A stretch of 64,000 bases of DNA from Diplosphaera chodatii (taxonomy: Eukaryota > Chlorophyta > Trebouxiophyceae > Prasiolales > Stichococcaceae). Below are positions 34,459 to 46,893 of this stretch, piece by piece (position 1 is the stretch's first letter; every line of letters begins with the position of its first letter). The position numbers were made by a program, and so were the translations under genes. The stretch is taken from contig JAALGY010000054.1 of the NCBI GenBank assembly GCA_032358165.1, forward strand, positions 806,001 to 870,000. The letters are read 5' to 3'. The notes under the pieces were generated by a model. That model made no database searches. It was not told where the DNA came from and was given only the letters and a program-made list of their open reading frames with translations.

Positions 34459-37400
34459 ATGGGCGCTTCCAGCAGCGCGGACGTCGCAGCTCAGCACACG
34501 GCAGCCGACCCGGTGCCGCAGCGGACGGGCTCTGCAGAGCTGCCGACGTCCTCCATGCCGGCCACCATCGGCAGAGCCGCCCCGCTGACAGCGCACCCTG
34601 TGCGCATGACGTCCGGCATTGGAGGGGAGGCGGAGGAGGATGATCTGCTGGAAGAAGAGGACTCCGGGGCTTCCAGCGTATCGAGCGTGTTCACGATGTG
34701 CAACTCGGCAATTGGCGCCGGTGTTCTGTCGCTGCCATATGCCTTCAGATGTGCAGGCAAGGGCACCACGCAGGTTTAGCACACACCTCTGATTAAGCTG
34801 CCCATATGGCCGTCTGCCTCCGAGCTGCACAGCCACGCAGATGTTGCATCAAAAAAGTGTGCATGTTGCTTGTGTTGTGGCATCACCTCAGGGCTTTGAT
34901 GAACATGCAATGCATGCTGAAGGTGCGCTCGGGTGCCTGCTGGCATGCATAGCGCTGGGGTTCGGGCAAGGCCTCACGCTGTACACGCTCTCGAAGTTCG
35001 CAGAGCGATATGATGCACGCACATACAGCCAGCTGGTGAGTGGTGCATGTTGCACCCTGCAGCAGGTTGTTGTGCTGCATGCCACACCACCCTGCTGAAG
35101 TTCGCAATCATGTGGTCACAGGTGCGGCGAGCGCTGGGGCGGAAGCTGGCGCTGGCGCTGTCTGCTACACTGATGATCTACCAGCTGGGATCATGTGCAG
35201 CGTATCTCATCATTGTAGGCGATACCTTCGGCAGCCTGATAGCGCAGGCAAGCCGACTGCAGAAACAAGCACGACATCATGACGCCCGTCTCTCAAGTTG
35301 CGGTGCACATGTGCTCAGGTCCCTCACATGACCTTGATTCGTTTCTGTGTTCTTGACAGCAGGAGGCAGGATCAGACGCGTGGTATGCTCAGCGGAATGT
35401 CATCATCAGCTTGGTCACACTCTTTGTTGTCCTGCCAATGTGCTTCCCCAGGTGCGCCTCTGCTCTGCGCCCCCAACATGCTGCGCCTTGTTCATTTCGC
35501 TATGTGTTGTTACCTGTCTACTTATGCGTTGTGCGCATTGCTATGCAAGTCCAACATGTTGTGTTTCGTCGGCAGGAACCTCAGCTCCCTGCACTGGATC
35601 AGCACAGCAGGCGTGTGCGGCTTCATATACACAGCCATTGCCATAGTGTACGAGAGCAGCAAGGTGTGCAGCTCATATATGGACAAGTGTGCTGCACCGG
35701 GGGAGTTGTTAATCTCGTGTCCTCTGTGAATGTGGTCATGGACTCTGGGTTTCTGCGCAGATTGTCTCGCACAGGGAAGACAGGTGGGATGGCGCGCACC
35801 TATTCGTGTTCGACTTCCAGGTATGGAGTGCTGTCAGAGTCACGTGAAGCATCCATCGTGGATGATGGTCAGTGTTGCAGGTGGTCTGCGGACTGCTTTC
35901 ATGGCAACCTCTGCTGATGCAGGCGCTCTTCGCCATACCAATAATCGTTTTCGGGTTCAACTGCCACGCCAATGTGGTGTCCGTATTCAAGTGAGGCTGC
36001 TGCGGAGACAGCTGCGCAACCCCTCTTGCAGCCTATGAACAGAGCGCCGCGCGTGCTCTGACAAGCGTACAGCTTGCGTACTCGCATTGACGTTGCATGG
36101 CGACCCACTGCAATTCCTGCTGCTGCAGTGAGCTGGCAGAGGACCCCAAGGTGCTGGTGGCCGCGCTACCGACAGATCCGGCAGAGTACCGCCGCACCGA
36201 GTCCGTCGCCATGGGCCCCAAGCCCCGCACGCGCAAGATGATCGGCATGATCTCAGGTAGCATCGCCCTCTCGTTGCCAGGCCCCAGAAGTCTGCTCGGC
36301 TACAAAGCGTCGCATGACACAGCAGTGGGCTACTACTGTGCTGTGCTGAACATATGGGCCTTGACCAGCTCCATCTTGACGCCGCAGTGATCCTGGCGGC
36401 TGTGTTCATTATATTCGCGGGGTACCTGGCGGTGGGCTTTGCGGGCTACCTGGCATACCCCAGCTCCGTCGACTCCAATGTGCTCAAGTCCTTCCCAATG
36501 CGGCCAGTCCTGCTGAAGGCAAGCGTCCATGCTGATCTCACTCAGTCTTTCGATTGCAGATAAAACCGCCCACCGGATGTGCACTTTCCCTCCCTGTTGC
36601 GGAATGAGCTTCAGGGCTGGCAGGCAGAGCATGGTCGGCTTGAGCATACATGCAGTGCGCCAGGCGCGCATGAGTCTGAGCCAATGGGGCAACGTCAGAT
36701 GTGCACTGTGCCATCCCATAGATTGCGAGGGCGGCAATCGGGTGCGTGGTCATTGGGCACTACCCTCTGAACGCCCACCCAGCGCGTGTGGGCCTGGAGC
36801 ACCTGGAGTCCTACTTCCTCGGCTGGCGCAACATATCCACGGGGCTGGGCCTGCTGCAGACCGTGGCCTTCGTCGGCGTCACCCTCGCGATCGCCCTGGT
36901 GGTGAGCGACGCCGCCTCTCGGTCCGCTCCTGCCCTGCAAGGTGCCTTGCAGCACCTGTGCAGCCTGACGCAGCTCGCCCGCCTTGCTGGTAGCGCACGG
37001 CTTGCGGTGCAGTGGCAGTGGGCTCACGGACCCGACTGCAGCATGACTTGGTGAACTTGATCGGTGTCTCACATCAAGCGCTGCCGGACGCAGGTGACGG
37101 ATCTGGGAGCGGTGCTGCACATGATCGGCGGGACGGCGGCGGCCTTCATCATCTTCTTCCTGCCGGGGCTGCTGCTGGTCAACGCCGCGATTGTGAAGCT
37201 GGACGCGCCGCCGGGGCACACGGTGTCCGGCGACCTGGATGCCGAGGCCCCGCTGCTGGTGCGGTGCTGTGGCATGGTCATGTATCCCTGAAAACACAAG
37301 GCCTGCTGGAGTCACGGACAACCGCTCGCGAGCCTTGCTGCACATTGGCACTGGCGCGTACCTGCCCCTGCTGCCGTGGCATCGACCACCTTTTCATACT

Positions 37401-37545
37401 GCAGGCGGATGAGAACGAGCGGGGGATCAAGCGCACGGGGCTGATCTACTCGCCGCGCCGCTCCTGGTGGCTGGGCATCGGGCTCATCGTCCTCAGCGTG
37501 TGCATCTTCACCATCACCATCGCCACGGCGGTCTTCCACCCCTGA
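34459..37545 (+). CDS. SLC38/AAAP-family amino-acid transporter
   Basis: Predicted secondary transporter of amino acids, at the plasma membrane or vacuole/lysosome-like membrane. The ATG at 34459 starts a soluble N-terminus of about 70 residues with an acidic patch (EAEEDDLLEEEDSG). Next comes the family entry motif SVFTMCNSAIGAGVLSLPYA, the hallmark of TM1 in SLC38/AVT proteins. Further helices are spread over exons: LGCLLACIALGFGQGLTLY, LALSATLMIYQLGSCAAYLI, NVIISLVTLFVVLPMCFP, WISTAGVCGFIYTAIAIVYE, LFAIPIIVFGFNCHANVV, AVILAAVFIIFAGYLAVGF, LGLLQTVAFVGVTLAIALV, MIGGTAAAFIIFFLPGLLLV and WLGIGLIVLSVCIFTITIA. That makes ten or eleven segments, as expected. Before the last helix is a basic loop (KRTGLIYSPRRSW). 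The stop is at 37543-37545. Substrate and direction cannot be read from sequence. Internal exon edges are approximate. Confidence 0.9.
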
Positions 37546-38137
37546 GGCTGCGGCCCCGGGGGGCGCCCCGCTGAGTGTGTACCGTAGTATGTCAGGAGGG
37601 GTGTGTGAGGCATCTCAGGGCAGCGGAGCTGTGATTGCAGTGGGCTCGACAATGCTTTGCCAGGCGCTGGCTGCAGAAGGTTCTACTGGAAGGACTCAGC
37701 GGAGGGTGTGGGGGAAACAAGACCACCACGTTGACCATGCATAAACAGCGATGAGGGCAGGCGGGCCACGTGGTGAAATGACAGTAAGCACCAGTTGACC
37801 GCACAGCATTGTTGAGGGTTTGCATTGCTGGCAGCAAGGCAGCAGGAGGCGGGGTGGCATCAATACCTTTCAGCAAACAAGGGCGTGTGGCTCAGGCAGC
37901 ATTCTGCAGCTGGCTGCCTGAATGATTCAATCTCGGTCACAGGCAATGAGCTGCGGGTATCTGCAGCCATTGAAATCTCGTGAATAATTTTAACGTCCCC
38001 AGGGAACAATGGCAGTGACGAGCCACTCTGTTGGAAACGACTCAGATCGCAGACAATAACCACCAGTCAACAACTACCACCGTGCACATGGATTCAGTCT
38101 CGCGAGGCTGCGCAGACACGGCAGCATGAGCACAGGA
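37546..38137. other. Intergenic stretch between convergent genes
   Basis: 3' ends of the amino-acid transporter (+) and the secreted orphan (-). No coding frame, RNA gene or clear signal is visible. Confidence 0.35.
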
Positions 38138-40452
38138 TCATGGCACCACGACGATGCTGCCGCCGTAGCCGGATGCCACCCTGAATGCTTTGCTGATGTC
38201 GGCGGTCCCGTCAGCAACCGCACTGGCTGGGAAGGAAAGTGCTTTGACTGTTTTCCCAGCACTGCCCTTGGCCCCCTGCTGCATGACAGCGGCAACAGAT
38301 GTGGAACCCAGCGAGCCGCCAATGGCAGTGTACCGCTGTGCGCCTTTGCGGCCTGGCAGGATGGTGTTCGCCAGCGTCACCGACGCCTTGCCGAAGGGGA
38401 ATCCCACGTCAGAGCCCTTTCCAAACAGTACCACCTGCGTTCCCACGCAATGCAGCATGACCCTGCTGGTTGCCGCTTGAACGGCGTGTGCACGCAACTG
38501 CATGACCTTGCCACCTTGATGATCACAACAATCCCCAGCCAACTGCTTCAAACACTACTTACTGCGCTGCTGCCCTGCTTGGAGCAGAGTGCCGACATGA
38601 GGACAGCGTCGGCGTCAAAGCGATGTAGCGAGAACAGAGTGCACTTGCTGCCAGAGTAGCCGTCAGTGTCTGCATCTGAAGCCGCAAAGGTGCGCACAAA
38701 GCCGACAGCATCCTGGCGGAACAGACCAGTCTGCACAGGATTCGCCGCGTCAGCCGCAAATGGTGCTACAGCTGTGTTCAGCATTTATCCGGCAATTATG
38801 GAGGATGTCGTACATTGGGAGCACATCAACTCAGAAGAGCATGCAGGCGAGGAATGACTTCTGGCGGCACACCGCTGATGGGGAGGTTGCAAGGAGGTAC
38901 AGGGTGTTACCGACGCCGCCCACAATGGCCTGCGGCTGCCAGCCGCCCTCTGCAAAGCTCTCTGGATCCTGACACTGCACGCACAAGGCAGCAGTCAGCG
39001 TTGCTGTTTCGCAGCCGGGATGCAATGCAAGCGCCACCTTGCCAACCTGTCAAGTCCTGCATGGCAATAGTTCTCGTGGACTGTGTCGGCACCTGGTTGC
39101 TGGCTTCCAGCTGGACGCTGCCGGTGTATGTCACCTGCGCAGAAGAAGCAAGACACCTGTGGCACCCGAGCAGCTGATGTGTGGGTACAAGCCCTGCACT
39201 GCTAGCCTGCGATGTGGGCCAGGTACAGAGGTGCTGTGATGCCTTTGCTGAGCTTGGTGTGACTGACGCAATGCTCACAGTGTGGTCGGCCACATCGTAT
39301 ACAAACCTCGCAACAAAGAGAGTGTACCCATTCGTGCCACTGCCACACCCTGCGTTGGAGGGACTTATCCTGAGAGAGGTCCCAGTTTTCGGAAACAGTG
39401 CTCAAGATTAACACCTACTGCAGAGGATGCACTGTTGGTGTGCATGAATCGTCATGAGACCGCTCACCTGTGCCAGCGACTGTCGCATTTAGCACCAGCC
39501 AGAGTGGGTAGCTGACAAGCGATGACAAAGGACAACGATGCTTGGTGATGGACGACTTGTTACTTGATTGACAATCAGAAGCGACAGAAAGGGACAGGTA
39601 GCCCGTGGTCGAGCAGGGTGATAGGTGTCAATACATCACCTACCTGCCATCTTGCAGAGCGCCGACTGCGCTTATTTTCCCGCTGCTGGCTTCACCGGGA
39701 AATGCGTGAAGCTGAAAGTGGTCATAACCTGGGCTAGGTATATCCAAGACCTGTTGCAGGCACAGCAAGTATGTACCCTGGCCAAGCTCTGCTCTGTGAC
39801 AAAAGAGGAGCAGCAGCAGTCGAGCATCACAATGGTGAGAACATCACTTGTGTGCAACAGCAGGTGTTGTCATGTATTATGTCACCTGTTGTGACGTTCC
39901 AGACAGCTGAGTGACAACAACAGCGGGCCGGCCGCTCCGCCTGACAGGGTTGAAAGCCAAGTGGCCATCCGGAGAGACACTGCCCTCCTGCACCGACATC
40001 GTCAGCGATGCCCACCCTGCCTGACCGAAGATGTGCTGGCGCTACCACACAGGTTCGGCCAACACTCAGACGCAGGCGAGATCCCACAGCTCGATGTGTC
40101 CACGCCGATATATGTCCTGGCATACCTGCGCCTGGCCACGAGCTGATGCCAGCAAAGTGCCTCCGCCGGCGTCGCCACCAGATGGGGTCCTGATCTACAG
40201 CAGTTGGTTTATATATCTGGTGTCAAATGTGAGGCAACAATGTGCATGGCGGCGAAGTCGGCATGTCAACATACGAGACAGGCAATCGTTTCGACAACAG
40301 AAAAACACACTACTCACCTGTAGCTTGTTGCCGGTGCTACTGAGGAGTATCAGGTCACCAGACTGCACAGCAGCGGTGGCACCTGTCCCGACCACAGCTG
40401 CTGCAATCAGCAACAGCAACATCTGCATTGCTCTCAAGGGTTCGAATGACAA
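38138..40452 (-). CDS. Secreted protein of unknown function, beta-strand-rich
   Basis: I do not recognise this family. The minus start at 40452 (or the in-frame Met at 40431) gives a clear signal peptide: MQMLLLLIAAAVVGTGATAA, cleaved probably after that Ala pair. Exon 1 ends at 40318. The next exon, after a TAG acceptor, reads IRTPSGGDAGGGTLLASARG. Further exons read EGSVSPDGHLAFNPVRRSG, RFVYDVADHTVSIASVTP, VTYTGSVQLEASNQVPTQST, GGWQPQAIVGGVGNTLYLLA, AVGFVRTFAASDADTDGYSG, and a last one ending SVTLANTILPGRKGAQRY, then KALSFPASAVADGTADISK and SGYGGSIVVVP before the stop at 38138. Alternating hydrophobic and Gly/Ser/Thr residues suggest beta strands. There is no transmembrane helix after the signal peptide, so it is probably secreted or in the endomembrane lumen. 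Only a few Cys are seen. Exon joins between 38800 and 40000 are tentative. Confidence 0.6.
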
Positions 40453-41061
40453 TTACAGCCCCTGCGCAGCAATGGAATGATATACCTGGTGTGAGTGCAT
40501 TGATGTGTGTTTGGACACGCCGCCAGTCTGACCACACGTTGCTTTCGAGGCAAGGCACGCACAGAAGATAGACGAAAGCGTAGACATCTCGACGTCAACA
40601 CAAACGACGCATTCATTGTTGACAGAGTTTGTCCATCCATTCATACCTCTGGATGCGATGGATGGCCGTGATGAGTTCCCAACGTTTCGTTTGGGAAGGT
40701 GCTCACAAGTAAGCTGCCTGCCTACGGCTGATGCGGAGCTGCCTGGCTAACAGGCAGGTCGGCGTCTACTTGGGCAAGCACAGCGCACAGAGGAGCGCCA
40801 CTGGGTTCAAATCATGTTTGTCCTGATGGCTGGGGTTGCACAGTGACGACGGCGGAAAGCTTGGCGGGACGGGTTCTCAGGGTTTACCACAGCACACCAA
40901 ACCAGATGATGCATTTGCATCAAGCTTCTCTGACTCACAGCCCACGACGCGGAGGCAAACCGCTAGCTACAAGCCTCCAACTGCACGACTGCTTGGTTTC
41001 TGCATGAAACAGGCTGTATGGACAGACATTTGCGCACAGCGGCAGTCACTTTTGCCTGATA
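40453..41061. other. Intergenic stretch between two minus-strand genes
   Basis: This holds the AP-2 mu 3' untranslated region and the upstream region of the secreted-protein gene. TTACA at about 40453-40457 gives a minus-strand TGTAA, far from the AP-2 mu stop. No coding frame. Confidence 0.35.
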
Positions 41062-43849
41062 TCATATACGAATTGAAAAGTCGCCCGCTTTGCACACCTG
41101 CGCACCGGCCACACTCTCATGCGTCGCAGGTGGAGTGGGATTTGGCACTGAGCAGGCCTTGCGCCACAAAGCTAGAACAAGCCTTGCCAACAGGCACTGT
41201 GCACACGGTGGAAGGGACACTGACCTTCCGGATCCATTTGTCGACCTTGCTGTTGCTCTTCTCCCACACTCGCAGGTACTGCACCCGCAGACCGCTGGCG
41301 CTGTACATCGGCACCTGCATTGCACAGACAAAGTGCCTTCATGACAAGCAACCCGTGCCGGGTTGAGCTACCTCGATGAAGGGCCTTGGTATGCCAACCA
41401 GCCCATGTTGTCGACTTTCAATAGCATGCGTCACCCTGTTGCACTCCTCACCTGGAAGCTCATCTGGATAGGCGGCCGGGACCAGGGCTTGGGATCTCGT
41501 GTTGTCGTCACCAGATCCACACCCGCAAATAGCGTGTGCTCCTGACATCGATGCGAATGCACATGCGTTGGATGCTGCATGCTGCATGCTGGCGAGCTCT
41601 TGCAGACGCAGGGTGCTCAACACCATGATGTGACCACCAGGCAACCAACTCTTTCTTTGCAGTATTTTGACGAGGGCCATGGCCTACGGCACCTGTGCTC
41701 CATTGAAGCGCTTGATCTTCCAGATGATTGCATTCCGCTTGGCATCATACTTCGCCTTGCCTGCGCTCTGCTGTATGTCGGCCTTGGCTGTCTGCTCTGG
41801 CACCTGTGGCAGCAAGTCAACAGTGCATGTGACAGCAGGCTTGTAGTGGCATACGAAGACCCTGCAAATTGAAACCCTCATAGAATAGGCCAGGCTATGT
41901 AGAGCTGGATTGGGCGGATCACCGGTATGGTGATGACCGTTTCGATGGCGAACACCTTCAGCTCGAAGGCACTGGTGACACGCAGCTGGATCTGCAGGGG
42001 CCCAGCAATTTTGTGAACTCGAGCTGCCGTTCATCAAGCAACATGTGCCAGCACACAGCCCAATGCACCAGAGGCATCTCCCTGAACACATCATCCGGCA
42101 CGGCTGCTGAAGGTTGTATGACACAGGCACTGTGCAAGTTTGCAAGCATAAGAACATGCAGCAACGATCAATGCACACCTCCACACGGGTGCGGCTGGGC
42201 TCAGTGACACTGTGCAACACCCTGAAGGGCAGCTGGATATTTTCTGATGTGCGGTAGTTCATGAGCTCGAACTGCCCGTCCGGCGGTACGAAGGATACGA
42301 CCTGTGACACAATCCCTTACCTGGCAGCTGGAAGGCTGTTGCAGTCGAACTGTGCGCAATCTGATCAAGCAGGCATACGCAGGCTGTGAAGGCAGCTGAG
42401 CATTGGCACCGCACCTTTTCTGTGTTGTACCGCCCCAGGTTCACTGATTGATGGAACTTCACATCCTGCACAAGATGCAATACATGGCCTTGTGTGCATC
42501 CACAGTGCCGACTCTCTGCCACACTGCAGCAACTCGGTCCTATCGCGGCGCCCTCCCTCACCTCTACTTTGTCGTTCAGCCCAATTTTGATGTCGGGCAT
42601 GCCTGTCAGGAGGGCCTTCATGACCAAGCGGCCGACGACATGCGAGCTGAGCACCTCCCCCCGTGAATTCAAAAGCACGTTCACCTCCTCTACTATGTCC
42701 AAAAATACCTGTGGCGGTGCAACACTGCTATGAGCTGGTGCTTCATATGACCACTGGCATTCATGTTGAACGGGCAGTGCACATTGCAGTTTCATGAGCC
42801 ATTGCCCACACCACTGTTGCCAATCACCTCATTCTTTTTGTATTTGATGCCCTCTCTTCGCCAGCCAACAGCGCCTGTGACCTGCATCCACCATCTTGAA
42901 CAGCTCAGACATAGATTCCATCAGCATTCAAGGCCTGATCTGCTGCAGCATGCTGATAGCTGTTGGTCGTCGTAAATACTGTTTGAGGCTACCTGCAGGG
43001 TGGACTGTGCTGCTTTATCCTCTCGTCTTTGTCGTGCTGACTGCGTCATGAGCCCCTTCTGGAAGATGTACTGCTTTAGCACAGCCGGGTCTGCCATCTG
43101 AGGCCATCCATAGTCCAGTGTCTGCAAAGCAGTGGGGACACATGAAGTTGGTGGGCATGCACACGGTGTGACGATCGTCAATTTTGCATGCTTATGTCTC
43201 AGCTGCTGCTCGTACAAGCAGTGCTTCACCTCGTCCAGCAGCTCGTAGATAAGCACGAAGTTGTTCTTTATGGCTGCCTCCGTGAAGTCCCCAAAGTACG
43301 CCATGAAGAGTGACACCATCTGCAACAAGCTTGACAGGATCAGCCAATCTGTTCGTGTCAGCGCATGTCGAGGGAGCTGCAAAAGCATCATGAGTTGCAG
43401 CGATCAGGCCACGCTTGCTATCATCAGCCTGTGGACATCTGCAACAGACCACAAGGCTGGTATGGTTGCGATTACCCACCTGCTTCATGAAGGCCATTGC
43501 TAGCATGGCATTGGCGTTCTGCCGGGTGACGAACAGGATGTACACGTCATTGTGTTTCAGGTACAGGAAGGACACGGAGCCCAGCAGCCGCACGGGCGTG
43601 ATCGCCGCTGCTGACTCCGCACCCCGCACGTTGAGCACATGGGTTCTGAATGCCGCTGGCAGCGTCCGGCTGCATCCGCACGGGTTGCAGCTCGCGGCAG
43701 TCATTTACGATCATTTGCATGCTTGATTGGAGGAATGAGCGAGTTGTGAAGCTGGATGGTGAACATCAAGCGCACTCGATGTCGTCGCGGTAGATGCGCT
43801 GAATCAGGATGTCGCCGCGCAGGTTGAAAAAGTAGATGGCCGAGAACAT
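41062..43849 (-). CDS. AP2M: Clathrin adaptor AP-2 complex, mu (medium) subunit
   Basis: Subunit of the heterotetrameric AP-2 adaptor that selects YxxPhi cargo and drives clathrin-mediated endocytosis at the plasma membrane. The minus start at 43847-43849 gives [20 protein letters not shown], the typical longin-like beginning. Exon 2 continues with [35 protein letters not shown], then [20 protein letters not shown] and [20 protein letters not shown]. The mu homology domain begins near 42870 ([38 protein letters not shown]) and continues with [38 protein letters not shown] and [20 protein letters not shown]. The last exon adds [11 protein letters not shown] with the stop at 41062-41064. AP-2 is favoured over AP-1 mu by the [14 protein letters not shown] and [14 protein letters not shown] contexts. 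The domain order is complete. It is divergent from the gamma carbonic anhydrase. Confidence 0.9.
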
Positions 43850-44497
43850 AGCGGCCCAATACACCCGATACAGTGGTGGCTTCTGCGGACAGTGTCACGG
43901 CAGGATCCCAAGAGCCGCACTCAGCTCGCGCTGCATGCTGCACCTTGGACCTGCGCCACCACCGCAATGACCCCCGCTTGGGGTGATAAGAAGCGATGCA
44001 GGCACTGATGCAATTCGCGATATCAAACCGCTGCAGTGGAACCCTTATGAGCAGCTCCGCTTTCCGGGCAACGTGCACAGATCGACCCCGACTAAGGCTG
44101 TCGCAATTTTCCCAATGAGACTATCCGCTGGCAGCACAGTCAGAGCCGCAACGACTACAGCTTACAGTGCATAGCGAGATGGTAACACGTCAACGTGGAC
44201 GCAATACTGCGTGCTGCACCTCGGTCGACTCGTCTGTGCTGCAAACGAGGGACGCCAGGGGGTGAACGCTGCTGCCATGACTGCTTTGTGCTCAGCTCTC
44301 CGCGATGCCCCAACTCGAACTTTTGGTGGATCTGTTCGATCCGTTGTTACGGTATAGCTGTAGTGCTGTGTATGCTGGGAGCAGTGGCACCCTGACAACG
44401 TGCATTTGGGTGGCCTCTAGGTGGCATCACTGCATACAGCCAAACAGGGTGCCGCAGGCGGAGGCAGCTGCTTCAGCAGCGGCAGGGCCCCGCTGCG
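43850..44497. promoter_or_regulatory. Shared upstream region of AP-2 mu and gamma carbonic anhydrase
   Basis: 650 bases between divergent starts. No coding frame with family similarity and no clear core promoter element. Confidence 0.35.
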
Positions 44498-46199
44498 ATG
44501 CAGAGCTTTGTCAAAGGTGTCGGCGGGGCCACTCGCCGATTGGGGCAGGCGTTAGAAAGTCTAGGTCTGGGTCTGCAGGGCGGCAAAGGCTACAAAGAGA
44601 CATGTGAGTGCTTTGCAGTGGTCTCCCTGTTGTTTCCTGCACTGAGCTTGACACCCTAGTGCTGAGCATGTGCATGTGTTGCTCCTGGACTTGGGCGAAC
44701 CGTCCCTGGATCTGATCATATCATGCATGCGCCTGCTGCAGTATCAAAGCACAGGACGCTGCAGCCATTTGAGGGAGCGAGGCCGCAGCTAGGGCGCGAC
44801 AACTTTGTGGCGCCCAACTCCTCTCTCATTGGCAACGTGAAGCTGGGCGACCAGTCGTCAGTCTTCTATGGCGCAGTGATCCGAGGTAGAACCATGACAA
44901 GTGTGCTGCCGCTGCACTGTCCATCGTGCTTTCCACCAATTACTTGCAGCTGCTGCAAGCAGAGCCACGGACTGCATGTTGCCGTGATCAAATAAAAAGG
45001 TTGTGTATGTTGCATCTGCAGGGGATGTCAACAGCATCACAATAGGGCACAACTGCAACATCCAGGACAATGTGGTCGTGCATGTGGCACGACACTCGCT
45101 TGGGGAGCCCAAGCCCACAGTGATCGGCAACAACGTCACCATCGGTGCGTCATGTGTTTGTCGTCCATTCGGGTGGGAGTTTGAGACCTTGCTGCATGTG
45201 TACTGTGTAATGATCGTGCAGATGACTCCTGCGCTCACATCTGCTGCGCCACTGCAGGGCATGGCGCCTGCATCCATGCCTGCACAATCGAGGACGATGT
45301 TCTCATAGGCATGGGCGCACTGGTGCTTGATGGTGCAAAGGTATGGTGCAATAGCAAGCTGGCTGCACAAGCCCTGCTAGTTTGAAAGCAGAGCACCATT
45401 TATGTGACAACCCGCTTCGCTTCAGTGCTTTGCTGAGCGATTGTCAGAGCGGGCGTCCATGTGCGACAGGTGGAGAAGGGTGCGATTGTGGGGGCAGGCG
45501 CAGTTGTGACGCCCGGGACGGTTGTGCCCACAGGTGCCCGAGTCTTGAGGAGAGACATGCTTCAGCTGTTGATTGCATCACTATCGTACACAGCTCCTAC
45601 CGCGCTCACCTTGGTGCCTGCTGTTCGGTTCAACGCTTGTCCACTCCACTTGCAGGCGAGATTTGGGCGGGGCGGCCAGCTAAAATGCTGCGGAAGCTGG
45701 AAGAGGAGGAGGTGGCCTTCATCTGCCGCAGCGCCGACAACTACTCGGTGCTGGCGGCGGACCACGCCATCGAGAACGCGAAGACATTCCCAGAGGTAAT
45801 CTGCCCTCTGCTGGTGATGCTCTCACTGTTGTCAGCTCAAGGGGCCACACGCTGCTTGTTGCTGCACACTGCGTTTGCTGTGCCATCTGCGGCAACACCT
45901 TCGGTAAAAGGCCCCATGCCACACTGTCAGGCCTCTTTGTGCTCTCGACCCCAGTTCGCCGGCAGACACCACATGGTCCGACTCGCCCTGATTGAAGGTT
46001 GTTGGAATAGCTTGATGCAAAATTTCACAACATATGTCCGAGAGAGCGTTAGATAGCATATCTTGTCACCCCGCAGGCGGAGCTGGATAAGGCCCGCCGC
46101 CGAGACCGGCAGCTCCGGGATCCCGACTACGACAGCCACATGGGCCTCATGCGGGACCCGGAGACACGAGAAGTTGTCACAACAGCCACACATACGTAG
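44498..46199 (+). CDS. Gamma-type carbonic anhydrase of mitochondrial complex I
   Basis: Seven exons (44498-44603, 44742-44885, 45022-45144, 45258-45340, 45470-45533, 45656-45795, 46077-46199) join in phase to 260 residues. The left-handed beta-helix hexapeptide repeats are visible: [44 protein letters not shown] and [19 protein letters not shown]. The three zinc-ligand His positions are kept ([17 protein letters not shown]), with IRGDVN before them. The N-terminus ([20 protein letters not shown], then LSKHRTLQP) matches plant gamma-CA proteins, which form the matrix-facing arm of complex I. The C-terminus keeps [19 protein letters not shown] and DPDYDSHMG. Known role of the family: complex I assembly and possibly bicarbonate handling. 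Kept His ligands leave activity possible. A TGTAA at 46348-46352, about 150 bases after the stop, is a likely polyadenylation signal. Confidence 0.95.
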
Positions 46200-46893
46200 T
46201 CAGCGGCCAGGATGTAGACAACATGCACAGAAGAAGACTTGCAGCACCATACAGCGAGAGAGGCTGGGGTTGACAGCAGCTTTGGCGTCAGATCTCTTGG
46301 CAGACTGGGGCTCCTACCAGAATTGCTTACACCTGCGCAGACAGGCTTGTAACGCTGCAGGATCGTATCTAGAGCTCGGCCAAATGCCATCATCTGCACA
46401 TGTAGATCTGAAGAGGCTGTGCTGGCGCCAGGTGGCAACGGGAAGCCAGCTCGTATCCAGATGGACCCTGTGCGCGCTGCCTACACTTGCACCCCAGCAC
46501 TGTCGTGTCGCTCTCATGTGTGACGTGTATCACATCATTGCAGATGTGAAACGCGCGGTCATATTCCAGCAACTGATCTGGGGTGCAGGTACTGCATAGG
46601 TTTATCCCTGTAACACGACTCGGGTGACTACGGAGAGCCGTGACGTTCTGTTACTGACCCCACTCCTGGCAGAGTTGCGTTTCTGCAACTTGAAATTGGT
46701 TTTATGGTGACGGTCAGCTGCAGACACAACGTATTGAGTGGACTCCGCGGCAACACATGGACTGGCAGCATTTGTTATGCGTTCACGGGGCAGACACCTC
46801 GCGGATCGACTGTCGCAGTGTCTCAATGGTGATGTGAGGGCTGCGAACTCACATCTACTTTCTTCGCACCGGCATCTGCACCTGGATCAGCCA
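46200..46893. other. Intergenic stretch between gamma-CA and carrier genes
   Basis: Gamma-CA 3' untranslated region, with TGTAA at 46348-46352 and another near 46608, then the upstream region of the carrier gene. No coding frame is supported. Confidence 0.4.

Noticed and set aside
40430..40450. GGTTCGAAT resembling a tRNA T-loop
   Set aside because: No matching D-arm, anticodon arm or acceptor stem around it, and it overlaps the signal-peptide exon of the minus gene.
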